Shown here: in pieces, positions 13,752 through 21,690 of the stretch
Numbering within the stretch: the first letter of the stretch is position 1
Layout of the letters: each line of letters begins with the position of its first letter
Source: VRUE01 sp035554595
Lineage (GTDB): Bacteria; Actinomycetota; Thermoleophilia; Solirubrobacterales; 70-9
NCBI GenBank assembly: GCA_035554595.1
Contig: DATMIH010000004.1
Span: 1 to 24,305 of the forward strand
Length of the DNA stretch: 24,305 bases
Direction: 5' to 3'
Notes under the pieces: model-generated
The model's input: only the letters and a program-made list of their open reading frames with translations
The model's database searches: none
What the model was told of the DNA's origin: nothing
Program-made: the position numbers and the translations under genes

Positions 13752-14987
13752 CTAGAGGACGTCGACGAGGAGGCCGCTTCGCTCGCGCACGCGCGCGGCA
13801 ATCTCGCCGACTTGGGACAGGACGAGCTCCGGATCGCGGTCGAGATCGAGCGTACGAACCTCGACCTCCTTGCCAGCCGCCGCGATCCTGTACATGCGTT
13901 CGGGCGCCTCGCCAGCCGCGTAGACAAGCAGGCCCCAGGGCAGCTCAGTGGCCGTCGTGTAAGCAAGCAGCTGGTATATGTCCGGGTGCTTGACCCCCAG
14001 CGTCGCCGGCGTGCGCTTGTACTTGACATCGCCGACGAAGCGGGGGGCGCCTCCCTCCCACCAGGAAAGATCCGGGCGCAGGCCGATGCTGCGATCGGCG
14101 TCGAGATAGAGGGTCCGCCCCCCTGCCTGCGCCGGGAATTGCCGCTCACTCAGGCCCAGCGCCTCGCGCAGCGCGACGAGGACGAAGTTCTCGAAGACGG
14201 TGGCCAGGTTGACCAGGAAGGAGTCGCCTCCGATCCCACCCGAGCGCCCGTCAACCGAGCGCGAGCGCAGAATCAGGCGCGCCAGCTCAACCGGCTGCCG
14301 GTAACGCTCGCTCAGCCGGTCGAAGCGGGGCTCGGGCAGCGCCCGAGGGTCGTAGCTCACCGCCGCGACGTTGGCGAACACGGGAGCCAGCGCTGCCAGC
14401 CTTGAACGTGTGCGCGGGTCACGGATGCGGATCGAGCCGAGCCGGACGATCGCCGCGCGCAACAGCCGATTCGCCTCGATGTCATCGGTGAACTCGTCGA
14501 AGCGGCACTCGATCGGGGGTAGGAGGCCGAAGCGCCGGCGCAGCTGATCGTCGAAGCGGATCCGGCCGCGCACGGTCTGCAGCGAGTCCTCCCGCTGGCG
14601 ATAGCCGAACAGCGGCCCACCCCGCAGCGCCTCCTCAACCTGGTAGGTAAAGCCGGGCACGACCGCCTCGAAGAGATCGGTGTCCTCGGCGAAGTCAAAC
14701 CCTTGCCGCCACCAGCTGGACGGATTCATCGAGTAGGAAAGCAGGAAGAGCAGGCGCCGAATCGCGATCTTGGGACGCAGCTCGAAGCGCCGCCTGCCGA
14801 GCTGGATGGCGCCGACCCGGTTGCCCGGATCGAGGATGAAAGACCCCTCCTCGCCATCCGCCGGGACGATCGACATCCCCGGTGCAAGCCGCGACAGCGC
14901 CTCGCGCTCGGCCCCGCTCAGTGGGATCGCCTCCGAAGCGGTGTACTCCCTCAGCACCACCGGCTCGGGCAGAGGGGCCACGTTCAC
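13752..14987 (-). CDS. mcrC: McrC-family nuclease subunit of a McrBC type IV restriction system
   Basis: The 411-residue protein has the McrC order. An N-terminal beta-rich part (about 10-75; VGAIQLGRRRFELRPKI) is typical. A helical middle has GRIRFDDQLRRRFGLLPPIECRFDEFTDDIEANRLL, the family's 'E-x-T-x-D-x-x-x-N-R-L-L' signature. The C-terminal PD-(D/E)xK nuclease domain has FENFV (E266), then LRPD306LSWW and FVGD320-V-K322-YKR as the likely catalytic set. It should be the DNA-cleaving partner of the upstream McrB. The GTG start overlaps the mcrB TGA stop by 4 bases (GTGA), so translation is coupled. It shares no obvious operon with the convergent SHOCT gene. Confidence 0.93.
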   Translation of the reverse strand: MNVAPLPEPVVLREYTASEAIPLSGAEREALSRLAPGMSIVPADGEEGSFILDPGNRVGAIQLGRRRFELRPKIAIRRLLFLLSYSMNPSSWWRQGFDFAEDTDLFEAVVPGFTYQVEEALRGGPLFGYRQREDSLQTVRGRIRFDDQLRRRFGLLPPIECRFDEFTDDIEANRLLRAAIVRLGSIRIRDPRTRSRLAALAPVFANVAAVSYDPRALPEPRFDRLSERYRQPVELARLILRSRSVDGRSGGIGGDSFLVNLATVFENFVLVALREALGLSERQFPAQAGGRTLYLDADRSIGLRPDLSWWEGGAPRFVGDVKYKRTPATLGVKHPDIYQLLAYTTATELPWGLLVYAAGEAPERMYRIAAAGKEVEVRTLDLDRDPELVLSQVGEIAARVRERSGLLVDVL

Positions 14988-16792
14988 CCGCCGCCGGCCG
15001 CGCGCAGGCTGGCGAGTTCGAATTCCTGCAGGCGCTCGGGCTCGCCGATCAGGCGCTCCTGCAGGTAGGGGAGAACGGCGTGACGCCAGATGCGCTCAAC
15101 CCTCTCCTCGTTCAGCGCCGCGGGGTCCGCGAGCATGAAGTGGCTCGGGCCGATCGCGGCGTCGCGGTCCTCGAGCCGGCGGTTGGCCTCGCGCAGCGCC
15201 GCCGCCACCCACTTGAGCTCGGCCCGCTCGTGCCGCTGCAACCAGCGCTCGAGCAGGCCGTCGATCGGGACCTGATCCGGATAGAAGTCGACGAAGTAGA
15301 AGCGCCGGCGCAGGGCCGCGTCCATCAGCGCGATCGAGCGGTCCGCGGTGTTCATAGTCGCCACGATCCAAAGATTGGGGGGCAGCCCAAAGCGCCCACC
15401 GTCCTCGCCGTCGGTGCCGGTCTCGCCGTACTGGAGCCGAATCCGGTCACCGCGGTACTCGAGCAGGAAGTACAGCTCGCCGAAGACCTTGGCGAGGTTG
15501 CCCCGGTTGAGCTCGTCGATGATCAGCAGGTACTTGTGGTCCGGGTCGGCCTCGGCGTCCAGCGCCAGCCGCTTCAGCGGGCCCTCGACCAGTTCGAAGC
15601 CCGGCTGGCCGCCAACCACCCGCGGGCGGTAGCCCTCGACAAAATCCTCGTAGGCGTAGGAGGGGTGGAACTGGACCGTCTCGCTTCTCCCTCCCAGCTC
15701 CTCGAAATAGCGTCCAAGGCGGCGCGCGACGAAGGTCTTCCCGGTGCCCGGAGGGCCCTGAAAGACCACCTGGCGCTTCTCCTCCAGCAGACCGACGACC
15801 TCCTCCAGCCAGGCCGGGGGGTCGATCAACAGCTCTTCCGCCAGCTCGCTCAAACCCGAGGGAGGCGGCGCCTCCGCCTGGCGGTCGCGCAGCCAGTAGA
15901 GGAAGACCATCTGCCCCCAAGGGTCACCCGAGAGCAGCGGATCCATCGTTTCCCGCAGGAGATCGTTGGTCTCCTCGATCCGGCGCCCGATCGTGCGCTC
16001 CTCAATGCCAGTGGGAGCCGTCAGCCCCAGCTCGGGGGATTCCATCAGTCGCAGCTTCCCCCTCGCGCCACTGTGCTGGTAGAGCGGCAGCCAGCGCTCC
16101 GGGTAGACGACCGCTAGGGCCTTCGTCGCCAGCGACTCGCCGAAGCCCGGCATCCGCCAGTTCTCCTTGAGCAGGACATCGTCAAGCCGATCGGCGACCG
16201 CGCCATCGTCGTAGAGCAGGTGGCGCAGCGCGTGGGCCAACCGCCGCTTTGCCTCCGGCCCTTCGTTGAGGTGTTTGTGGACCACGCTCTGCGGCCCCGG
16301 CCCGCCGTACCAGTTGTGGGCCAGGTGGCCGAAGTCGAGCTGGTCGAAGCGCTCGGGATCGGCGATCACCTCGTCGAGGTTGGCTTCGGAGAGGCGCTCC
16401 GCCAGCTGCCGACCCTGGGCGCGGCGTTCGTCGTCGCGATCGGTCGGGTAGCCGGCCTCCACGCGCCACTCGCGCAACCGCTCCTCGAGCACTCGGGATT
16501 CGGCCGACGCCGCGCGCTCTTCAACCGTGTAGCCAAGCTCCCGCAGCTTCGGCACGGTCGAGCGCAAGCCGCTGCCGAAGTCCTCGCGCTCGAGCCGCTC
16601 GCCGAACTGGAAGTTGTGCGCCGCCGCGAGGATCGCCTTGGCGTCGTACTCCCGCCCGTTGTCCACCACCACGTAGCGCCGCGCGCTGCCGATGCCGTAC
16701 TTCGCCAAAAAGGCGTCCCGGCCGATCCGGCCGAACTCGTTGATCGCCCTTCGCACCGCCGAAGGATCGGAGATGTCCCCTAGTGCCATCAC
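14984..16792 (-). CDS. mcrB: McrB-family AAA+ NTPase with an N-terminal ScoMcrA-like head domain
   Basis: The 602-residue protein has three parts. Residues about 9-92 (AVRRAINEFGRIGRDAFLAKYGIGSARRYVVVDNGREYDAKAILAAAHN...STVPKLRELGYTVEE) resemble the N-terminal head domain of ScoMcrA-type proteins. Residues about 100-305 form a helical middle region with MPGFGESLATKALAVVYPERWLPLYQ. The AAA+ domain has Walker A GPPGTGKT at 346-353, Walker B LLIIDELNR at 422-430, and the McrB signature MNTADRSI at 480-487 followed by DAALRRRF. It should sense modified DNA and drive McrC cleavage by NTP hydrolysis. GTG 16792 is chosen from the promoter position; ATG 16789 is the next codon. It is translationally coupled to mcrC. 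Confidence 0.92.
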   Translation of the reverse strand: MMALGDISDPSAVRRAINEFGRIGRDAFLAKYGIGSARRYVVVDNGREYDAKAILAAAHNFQFGERLEREDFGSGLRSTVPKLRELGYTVEERAASAESRVLEERLREWRVEAGYPTDRDDERRAQGRQLAERLSEANLDEVIADPERFDQLDFGHLAHNWYGGPGPQSVVHKHLNEGPEAKRRLAHALRHLLYDDGAVADRLDDVLLKENWRMPGFGESLATKALAVVYPERWLPLYQHSGARGKLRLMESPELGLTAPTGIEERTIGRRIEETNDLLRETMDPLLSGDPWGQMVFLYWLRDRQAEAPPPSGLSELAEELLIDPPAWLEEVVGLLEEKRQVVFQGPPGTGKTFVARRLGRYFEELGGRSETVQFHPSYAYEDFVEGYRPRVVGGQPGFELVEGPLKRLALDAEADPDHKYLLIIDELNRGNLAKVFGELYFLLEYRGDRIRLQYGETGTDGEDGGRFGLPPNLWIVATMNTADRSIALMDAALRRRFYFVDFYPDQVPIDGLLERWLQRHERAELKWVAAALREANRRLEDRDAAIGPSHFMLADPAALNEERVERIWRHAVLPYLQERLIGEPERLQEFELASLRAAGGG

Positions 16793-16797
16793 CCGAG

Positions 16798-16826
16798 TTC
16801 ATACCAATTGAGACGAGAAGCTCCAA
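16798..16826 (-). promoter_or_regulatory. Promoter of mcrBC: TTGGAG-N17-TATGAA
   Basis: On the minus strand a -35 TTGGAG (16826-16821) is separated by 17 nt from a -10 TATGAA (16803-16798), which ends 5 nt before GTG 16792. Transcription would begin at or beside the start codon. It lies in the 55-bp gap after the VOC gene and makes mcrBC a separate transcription unit. Confidence 0.55.
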
Positions 16827-16847
16827 TCGAGTCTTCCGATGTGGTCG

Positions 16848-17234
16848 CTAACCAGCCGGCTGCTGCAGCACCGAGAGGATGTTGCCGGCCGGGTCCTTGA
16901 ACCAGGCGATCGAGGGGCCCGGCCCGCGGGCGATCCCCTTCTCATCCTGGTCGAAGCCCTCGTAGCGCTCGAACTCGATGCCCTTGCCAGCGAGGCCGTC
17001 GACCGCTGCGTCGACATCATCGACCTCGAAGTTGAGGATCGTGTAGGTGGCGGGGACGAAATCGGGCTTGCGATAGACGAGGGTGTCGCGGCCGCCGGCG
17101 AGCTGGATCGAAGCGACCCCAAACTCCTCGCTCATGACTTTGAATCCCAGCCCCAGCGTCTCGCCGTAGAACTGCTTGGCGGCGTCGATGTCGTCGACCG
17201 CGAAGCCGTTGGTCGCTTTGGTGTTCGCGAACAT
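16848..17234 (-). CDS. VOC (glyoxalase/bleomycin-resistance) family protein
   Basis: The 128-residue single-unit VOC protein has the usual two beta-alpha-beta-beta-beta halves: NGFAVDDIDAAKQFYGETLGLGFKVM with ASIQLAGGRDTLVYRKP, then TYTILNFEVDDVDAAVDGLAGKGIEFERYEG with SIAWFKDPAGNILSVLQQ. The F-K-D-P-x-G-N ending is standard. These proteins act as dimers on small molecules such as methylglyoxal adducts, aromatic diols or antibiotics. The substrate cannot be told, and the metal site is not complete enough to assign glyoxalase I. AAAGGA stands 7 nt before the ATG. It is the last gene of the minus-strand cluster that begins with the patatin-like gene. Confidence 0.9.
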   Translation of the reverse strand: MFANTKATNGFAVDDIDAAKQFYGETLGLGFKVMSEEFGVASIQLAGGRDTLVYRKPDFVPATYTILNFEVDDVDAAVDGLAGKGIEFERYEGFDQDEKGIARGPGPSIAWFKDPAGNILSVLQQPAG

Positions 17235-17265
17235 TGGTCAATCCTTTCGCTTGCTTGTCTGACGG

Positions 17266-17613
17266 CTACCCGGCCAGCTCGGGGATATGTCGCTCGAGGT
17301 GCTCGGCGATCGTCTCACGCACCCACTGCTGGGTGGCGACGTCCGCCATCCGATAGCGGCCGAGCAGCATCTTCTGCTCGGTCAGCGGCAGGCCGGCGAT
17401 CTCCCAGCGCACCGCGAGCCGCTCGAAGAGCAGCTCCGAGCGCCGGTGCCAGGCGTCCTCCTGGCTGCTCGCCGCGGTCGCCGGGCCCTCGTCCAGCTTG
17501 GCGATCGTGGCGGCGCTGAGCGATTCGCGCAGGGTCAGGGTGTTGCCCTCCGCGTCCGTGTAATCGACCGTCGCCGGCTTCTCTCGCGGCCGCCGCTTCT
17601 TGCCCTTCGCCAT
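17266..17613 (-). CDS. Small conserved protein of unknown function
   Basis: The 115-residue soluble protein has a basic N-terminus (MAKGKKRRPREK), a short beta segment (VDYTDAEGNTLTLRESLSAATIAKL) and a helical C-terminal half (AWHRRSELLFERLAVRWEIAGLPLTEQKMLLGRYRMADVATQQWVRETIAEHLERHIPEL). Trp and Leu are regularly spaced in the helices. I do not recognise a named domain. Its ATG overlaps the ArfB stop by one base (TGATG), so it is translationally coupled to that ribosome-rescue gene. A role near the ribosome is conceivable, but only from context. Confidence 0.75.
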   Translation of the reverse strand: MAKGKKRRPREKPATVDYTDAEGNTLTLRESLSAATIAKLDEGPATAASSQEDAWHRRSELLFERLAVRWEIAGLPLTEQKMLLGRYRMADVATQQWVRETIAEHLERHIPELAG

Positions 17614-18014
17614 CAGTACTCCCCGCTGGAGCGACGCCGCATCCGCTTGCGTTCGCCCGAGCGCCGCTTCTCTTCCAGGCGCTTAGTGCGCGAGGCGCGC
17701 GTGGGCCGGGTCGGGCGCCGTCGCACCGGCTCGTCGAGCCCGGCGGCGATCTTTTCGGCCAGGCGGCTAAGCGCCAGTTCACGGTTGCGCGCCTGGCCGC
17801 GCGCGTCCTGGGCGACGGCGGTGATCAGCGATCCGCCGCGGTCAAGCAGCATCGCCCGCTGGCGCTCGTCGAGCGTCTGCGAGGCCTCGACGTCAAAGAC
17901 GGCTTCCACTCGCGAGGCGGTGACATTGGCGTGCTGGCCCCCCGGTCCCGAGGAGCGGCTGGCGCGCAGCTCGACCTCGGCCAGCGGAATCGAGAGCCGC
18001 GAGTCGATTCTCAG
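17613..18014 (-). CDS. arfB: ArfB/ICT1-type peptidyl-tRNA hydrolase (ribosome rescue), with an apparent CTG start
   Basis: Read from CTG 18014, the 133-residue product begins (M)RIDSRLSIPLAEVELRASRSSGPGGQHANVTASRVE. This carries the class I release-factor-like motif G25-G26-Q27 in the context SSGPGGQ-x-x-N and aligns from residue 1 with the family's usual start. The GGQ catalyses peptidyl-tRNA hydrolysis on stalled ribosomes. The C-terminal tail is strongly basic (RRRPTRPTRASRTKRLEEKRRSGERKRMRRRSS), as in ArfB, where it enters the empty mRNA channel. The only in-frame standard start downstream, GTG 17909, would delete the GGQ. CTG 18014 overlaps the upstream TGA as CTGA, like a normal ATGA coupling. 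Length is normal for ArfB. Confidence 0.88.
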   Translation of the reverse strand: MRIDSRLSIPLAEVELRASRSSGPGGQHANVTASRVEAVFDVEASQTLDERQRAMLLDRGGSLITAVAQDARGQARNRELALSRLAEKIAAGLDEPVRRRPTRPTRASRTKRLEEKRRSGERKRMRRRSSGEY

Positions 18015-18298
18015 CTCGTCGGCGATAGAGCGTCGACCTTCCCGGCCAGCTCGAAGTCGGCGGCGGTGAGGCCACCCTCCGAGTGGGTGGAGATCGTCAC
18101 CGTCACCGTGTCCCAGGAGATCTCCAGGTCCGGGTGGTGACCCATCTCCTCGGCCGGCCCGACCAGGCTCTCAACGAACTTCACCGAGCCGACGAAGTCG
18201 CCACAGGAGAACTCCTTGGCAATCGCCTCGCCCTTGCGCTCCCAACCGCTCAGCTCGTCGAGCTTCGCGCCGATCTCCTCATCACTTAGCAGTGCCAT
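18011..18298 (-). CDS. Pterin-4a-carbinolamine dehydratase family protein
   Basis: The 95-residue protein starts at ATG 18298 (MALLSDEEIGAKLDELSGWERKG); the frame stays open to 18391, but family length and start pattern favour 18298. Conserved features are SGWE near the start, FVGSVKFVESLVGPAEEMGHHPDLEISWDTVTVTISTHSEGGLTAADFELAGKVD, with the E-x-x-x-HHP active-site segment and the T-x-S/T-H-x-x-GGLT-x-x-D segment. The enzyme dehydrates 4a-hydroxytetrahydropterin. In bacteria without aromatic amino-acid hydroxylases the role is less clear. It overlaps the patatin-like gene by 17 nt at its start and arfB by 4 nt at its end. Confidence 0.92.
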   Translation of the reverse strand: MALLSDEEIGAKLDELSGWERKGEAIAKEFSCGDFVGSVKFVESLVGPAEEMGHHPDLEISWDTVTVTISTHSEGGLTAADFELAGKVDALSPTS

Positions 18299-20750
18299 CG
18301 CCAACCCCCATCGCTTCGACCGCCCGTACCGCCGCTCGCGATCCGAGCACCCGGTAGGCCTCGAATTTCTGGTCAGTGTAGAGCTGGTCAACCGTCGCGT
18401 TGTTGGGAAAGCGCGGGTCCTCCTCGTGGTGCGCGCGCACGTCCCACGGCGCCGCTTCGATCATCGCGTTGCGCACGTAGACGAGCCTGCCTTCCTCCCC
18501 GCTGCGGTACCTGACCTTCGCGGCCACGACATCGCGTTTGGCGAAATGCGTTTTTTCGTCGGGGACCATCGCGGCGGGAGATGTGTCCTCGGCCCCTTTG
18601 GCGTCCTCCTCCCCTGGCGCATCTTCTTCGGCGAATTTCTTCTCCTCCCCGTCGAACTCGATCTCGACGCCGAGCTCCGAGCGGGCCAGGGTGATCGCTT
18701 CGCCGAGCGATTCGAACTCAGCCCCGTCGGCACCGACCCCACTCGCGTCGAGGCAGTAGATCTCGGCGCAGCCGCGGCGCAGCAGCTCAACCAGGCCGAG
18801 GTTCTCGTAGTGCCCGCCGTCGGTCACGTAGAGGTACTTGGCGCCAATCCGGTTGAGACCGAAGAGCTCGCAGAGGAGATAGAAGGGCCGCGGCCTGACG
18901 TAGCGCAGGCGCAGTTCCTGGTCATCGCGGAAGGACTGCACCCAGCGCGGGTTCGGCACCCAGACGCCGAGCCGGATGTTCGCCAGCGCCATCAGGAAGG
19001 TCAGTGGGCGCCGCGTCATCTTCCCCATCGAGGGCGAGATCGCCGCCCCTGACATCGCGGTCGCGGCGAGCAGGGAGAGATCGCGGCCGCGCCGTTTGGC
19101 CGGTCGCGACTCATCCTTCTTCGGCTCTTCGAAGGCACTCTCGATCTCCTCGGTGGCGACTGCTCCCACCAGTGGCCCGCCGACCGTGTGGGCGCTGAAG
19201 GTGAAGCTGGTGACGCGGCGCCCGGGCGGAGTCGCGCTGGTGTCGGAGATGTTCGCCGCGGCGCAGATCAGCAGCGTCGGCCACTCCTCCCCTTCGCCCC
19301 CCACCATCGCCATGTCCGAGAGCGCCAGGGTCCTGTCGTAATCGCGCTCGACCGCGATGCCGTCGTCTTTGCCGGGATCGGATGGGGGCACCACCTCAAC
19401 CCGGTCAAACAGCTTGCTCCGCGGATCGAGTGCCGCCTCGGCCCTGACCCGGCGCAGAGCGAAGACGCTGCTGAGGCGGCGCTTGTAGAAGGGATGCAGC
19501 GACCAGGTGGTGAGGTCGGCGAAGAAGTAGACGATGAGGAAGATCGCCAGCACGCCGACGCCCGCCCAGATCAGTCCGCCGTCGAGGGCGCCGGGCGCGT
19601 CGACTTCCGACATCCCGGCCGCAACGCTGAGGAAAAAGACGGCGAAGAGCATCAGGGGGCCGACCAAGGCCGCGGCAAAGTAGGCGAGGCCCAGGCGCAG
19701 CCCTTTGCCGAGCTTGCCGAACGCTTTGCGGGCTTTCCCCAGCCCCTCGCGGGCTTTGCTCGAGGCGAGGAAATTGGTGAGCTGTGCCGCGACGCCCGCC
19801 AACAGGGCCAGCGTGCCGGCGCCGAAGCCGACGCCCTTGCCGCTCGTCCCGCCGAGATGGTCTTCGCGCACCCACTGGACCAGGTACGGCAGGGCAATCA
19901 GGAGCAGGGCAAGAGCGGCAGCGATGATCAAGAGGCGGGTCGCCCAAGCGGCGAAGAACTGGGCCCAGGCCAGCTTGCGCCAGCGAAACAGCAGCGTCGC
20001 CAGGCCGAAGGCGAGGCCGAGGCCGAGAACCGCCAAGGGCGAGATCCAGGCCCATTCGGGAAGGTCGGCCGCACACCCCGTCCCGCCGGCCGCGTTGCAG
20101 TCCCCGGCCAGCTGAGCGAATGCCGGGGCGTAGACCAGCCCGGAGAGGACGAGGGCGATCCCGATCAAGGGCAGGGAGACGAAGACGAGGTTGACCAGGA
20201 GGCCGAGAATCAAGCGCAGGCCGAGGAAGATCTTGTCGCCGGCGGTCGGCGCGAGGTAGGAGCAGCGGTTGCGCAGGTACTGCTCCTCGGGCGAGCCCGG
20301 CGCAAAAGGCTTTCTCCGCCCGAACAGGGAGCCGTCGGAATCCTCCGGGCCGGTCTTGCGCAGCAGCGAGATCGCGGTGGCGATGTAGGAGCCACCCGAG
20401 ACCGCCGCCAGGTAGCTGGCCCGCTCCAGCTCGTCGCGCTCCTGCAGTACCTGCAGCGCCCCGAGCGAAAAGGCGGCCGAGCGGATGCCGCCGCCCGAGC
20501 AGCAGATGCCCAGCTTGCCCTCCCGCGGGTCCTCCACCGTGCCCTCGAAGGAGGGCAGCGGCTCGGGATGTGAGCCGTTGAAGAGCCAGCGCAGGAAACG
20601 TCCTCGCGGCCGGTTCGTCGCCTCGAAGCGCGCCTGCGCCGGCGCCCTGCGGCGCAAACCGGAGTCGTCCGCCGCGCGGCTCTTTTCCTCGCCCACCGGC
20701 TCCGGCGCGGAGTTGCGCTTGGGGAGAAGCGGCACGCGGATCATCGGCAC
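18282..20750 (-). CDS. Multi-spanning membrane patatin-like phospholipase
   Basis: The 822-residue protein has a patatin domain split by membrane segments. The oxyanion motif is at 82-91 (ICCSGGGIRS). The nucleophile is in AAVSGGSY, Ser118. The partner aspartate is in YVTDGGHYENLGLVELL, Asp644 of DGG. Between them are about six hydrophobic helices (roughly 175-207, 237-256, 269-292, 308-328, 353-380, 393-411), then a soluble part with WPTLLICAAANIS and FTFSAHTVGGPLVGA. Near the C-terminus an acidic linker (about 700-725) precedes the ending YTDQKFEAYRVLG. It is probably a serine lipase/acyl hydrolase anchored in the cytoplasmic membrane. GTG 20750 or ATG 20744 are both possible starts behind AGGTAG. 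It is the first gene of the cluster with PCD, arfB and others. Confidence 0.9.
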   Translation of the reverse strand: MPMIRVPLLPKRNSAPEPVGEEKSRAADDSGLRRRAPAQARFEATNRPRGRFLRWLFNGSHPEPLPSFEGTVEDPREGKLGICCSGGGIRSAAFSLGALQVLQERDELERASYLAAVSGGSYIATAISLLRKTGPEDSDGSLFGRRKPFAPGSPEEQYLRNRCSYLAPTAGDKIFLGLRLILGLLVNLVFVSLPLIGIALVLSGLVYAPAFAQLAGDCNAAGGTGCAADLPEWAWISPLAVLGLGLAFGLATLLFRWRKLAWAQFFAAWATRLLIIAAALALLLIALPYLVQWVREDHLGGTSGKGVGFGAGTLALLAGVAAQLTNFLASSKAREGLGKARKAFGKLGKGLRLGLAYFAAALVGPLMLFAVFFLSVAAGMSEVDAPGALDGGLIWAGVGVLAIFLIVYFFADLTTWSLHPFYKRRLSSVFALRRVRAEAALDPRSKLFDRVEVVPPSDPGKDDGIAVERDYDRTLALSDMAMVGGEGEEWPTLLICAAANISDTSATPPGRRVTSFTFSAHTVGGPLVGAVATEEIESAFEEPKKDESRPAKRRGRDLSLLAATAMSGAAISPSMGKMTRRPLTFLMALANIRLGVWVPNPRWVQSFRDDQELRLRYVRPRPFYLLCELFGLNRIGAKYLYVTDGGHYENLGLVELLRRGCAEIYCLDASGVGADGAEFESLGEAITLARSELGVEIEFDGEEKKFAEEDAPGEEDAKGAEDTSPAAMVPDEKTHFAKRDVVAAKVRYRSGEEGRLVYVRNAMIEAAPWDVRAHHEEDPRFPNNATVDQLYTDQKFEAYRVLGSRAAVRAVEAMGVGDGTAK

Positions 20751-20834
20751 CTACCTGGGCGGGACACGGGCGGCAAGCTAACCGATTCGATCAGGGAGAT
20801 TCAAGCGAAGGAGTCAGCGCTAGTCTCCAAGTCC

Positions 20835-21623
20835 ATGGCGGCCCCCGACGGCAGACCGGTGCTCTGGCACATCAGCGTCTCGCACTACAGCGAGAAGGCG
20901 CGCTGGGCGCTCGATCACAAGCAGGTGCCGCACAAGCGGCGCGCGGTCTCCATTCCGGGTCTACACATCCCGGCCTCGATGCTGCTCACCGGCGGCGCCA
21001 GTCACACTTTCCCGGTGCTGGAGATCGACGGCCGCGCGATCGGTGACTCGAGCGAGATCATCGCCGCGTTGGAGGAGCGCCACCCCGAGCGGCCGCTCTA
21101 CCCCGCCGATTCCGAGCAACGCCGCCGCGCGCTCGAGCTGGAGGAGTTCTTCGACGAGGAACTGGGACCGCACATCCGCCTGCTCGCCTTCCACGAGCTG
21201 AGCAAGGACCCCGAGCGCTTCCAAGCGGTGATCGCCCGCAGCACGCCGGGTCCCGTCGCCGCCCTTGGCAGTGGCGCCGTCACCTACGCCCGCACCTACA
21301 CCAACATGCGCTTCGGTGTCCGCAGCGAGGAGGCAGCCGAGATCGCGCGCGACAAGGTCGTTGCCGCGCTCGACCGCCTCGAGGCCGAGCTCGGCTCCAA
21401 CGAGTACCTCGCCGGTGACGCCTTCAGCGTCGCCGACCTCACCGCCGCCGCCCTCTTCTTCCCGCTCGTGCTGCCCGACGAGGGGCCGGTTCCCACCGAC
21501 GAACCACCGCCGGCCGGCATCGCCAGCTTCCGCGCCCCGCTCGAGGAGCGCCCCGGCTACCGCTGGGTCGCGGAGACCTTCCGCAAGCACCGGCGTCCCG
21601 CCGGCCTCGCGGTCGTCGCTTAG
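20835..21623 (+). CDS. Glutathione S-transferase family protein
   Basis: The 262-residue protein has an N-terminal thioredoxin-like GST domain (about 8-85: LWHISVSHYSEKARWALDHKQVPHKRRAV, then HTFPVLEIDGRAIGDSSEIIAALEERHP with the cis-Pro and the E/D-S binding loop). A helical C-terminal domain follows (about 100-250), with the N-capping motif AGDAFSVADLTAAAL. The Ser-x-Tyr-Ser-x-K-x-R-W start is common in bacterial GST-like proteins. Most actinobacteria use mycothiol and lack glutathione, so the thiol co-substrate is uncertain. The ATG is behind TAGTCT with an 8-nt gap. It is divergent from the patatin-like gene (84 bp between starts). Confidence 0.9.
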   Translation: MAAPDGRPVLWHISVSHYSEKARWALDHKQVPHKRRAVSIPGLHIPASMLLTGGASHTFPVLEIDGRAIGDSSEIIAALEERHPERPLYPADSEQRRRALELEEFFDEELGPHIRLLAFHELSKDPERFQAVIARSTPGPVAALGSGAVTYARTYTNMRFGVRSEEAAEIARDKVVAALDRLEAELGSNEYLAGDAFSVADLTAAALFFPLVLPDEGPVPTDEPPPAGIASFRAPLEERPGYRWVAETFRKHRRPAGLAVVA

Positions 21624-21662
21624 CGCCCGCCCGTACAGGCGCTGAGACGCGCGTTTCAGTCC

Positions 21663-21690
21663 TAATTTTTGGGTAGAGCCGTGCCGATAT
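21663..21690 (+). promoter_or_regulatory. Sigma-28 (FliA/SigD)-like promoter before the diguanylate cyclase gene
   Basis: TAAT at 21663-21666, a 16-nt spacer and GCCGATAT at 21683-21690 resemble the motility sigma consensus (TAAA-N15-GCCGATAA/T). The -10 overlaps the first ATG at 21689. The transcript would begin near 21697, next to the second in-frame ATG at 21698. Confidence 0.5.

Noticed and set aside
13749..13758. CCTCTAGAGG palindrome between the SHOCT and mcrC stops
   Set aside because: It is ten bases only and partly within mcrC; chance cannot be excluded.
14882..16117. 411-codon plus-strand frame over mcrB
   Set aside because: The opposite strand carries Walker A, Walker B and the MNTADRS motif, so this frame is a shadow.
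19188..20573. 461-codon plus-strand frame
   Set aside because: It is antisense to the patatin-like gene. Composition is Gly/Gln/Arg/Glu low complexity without hydrophobic core.
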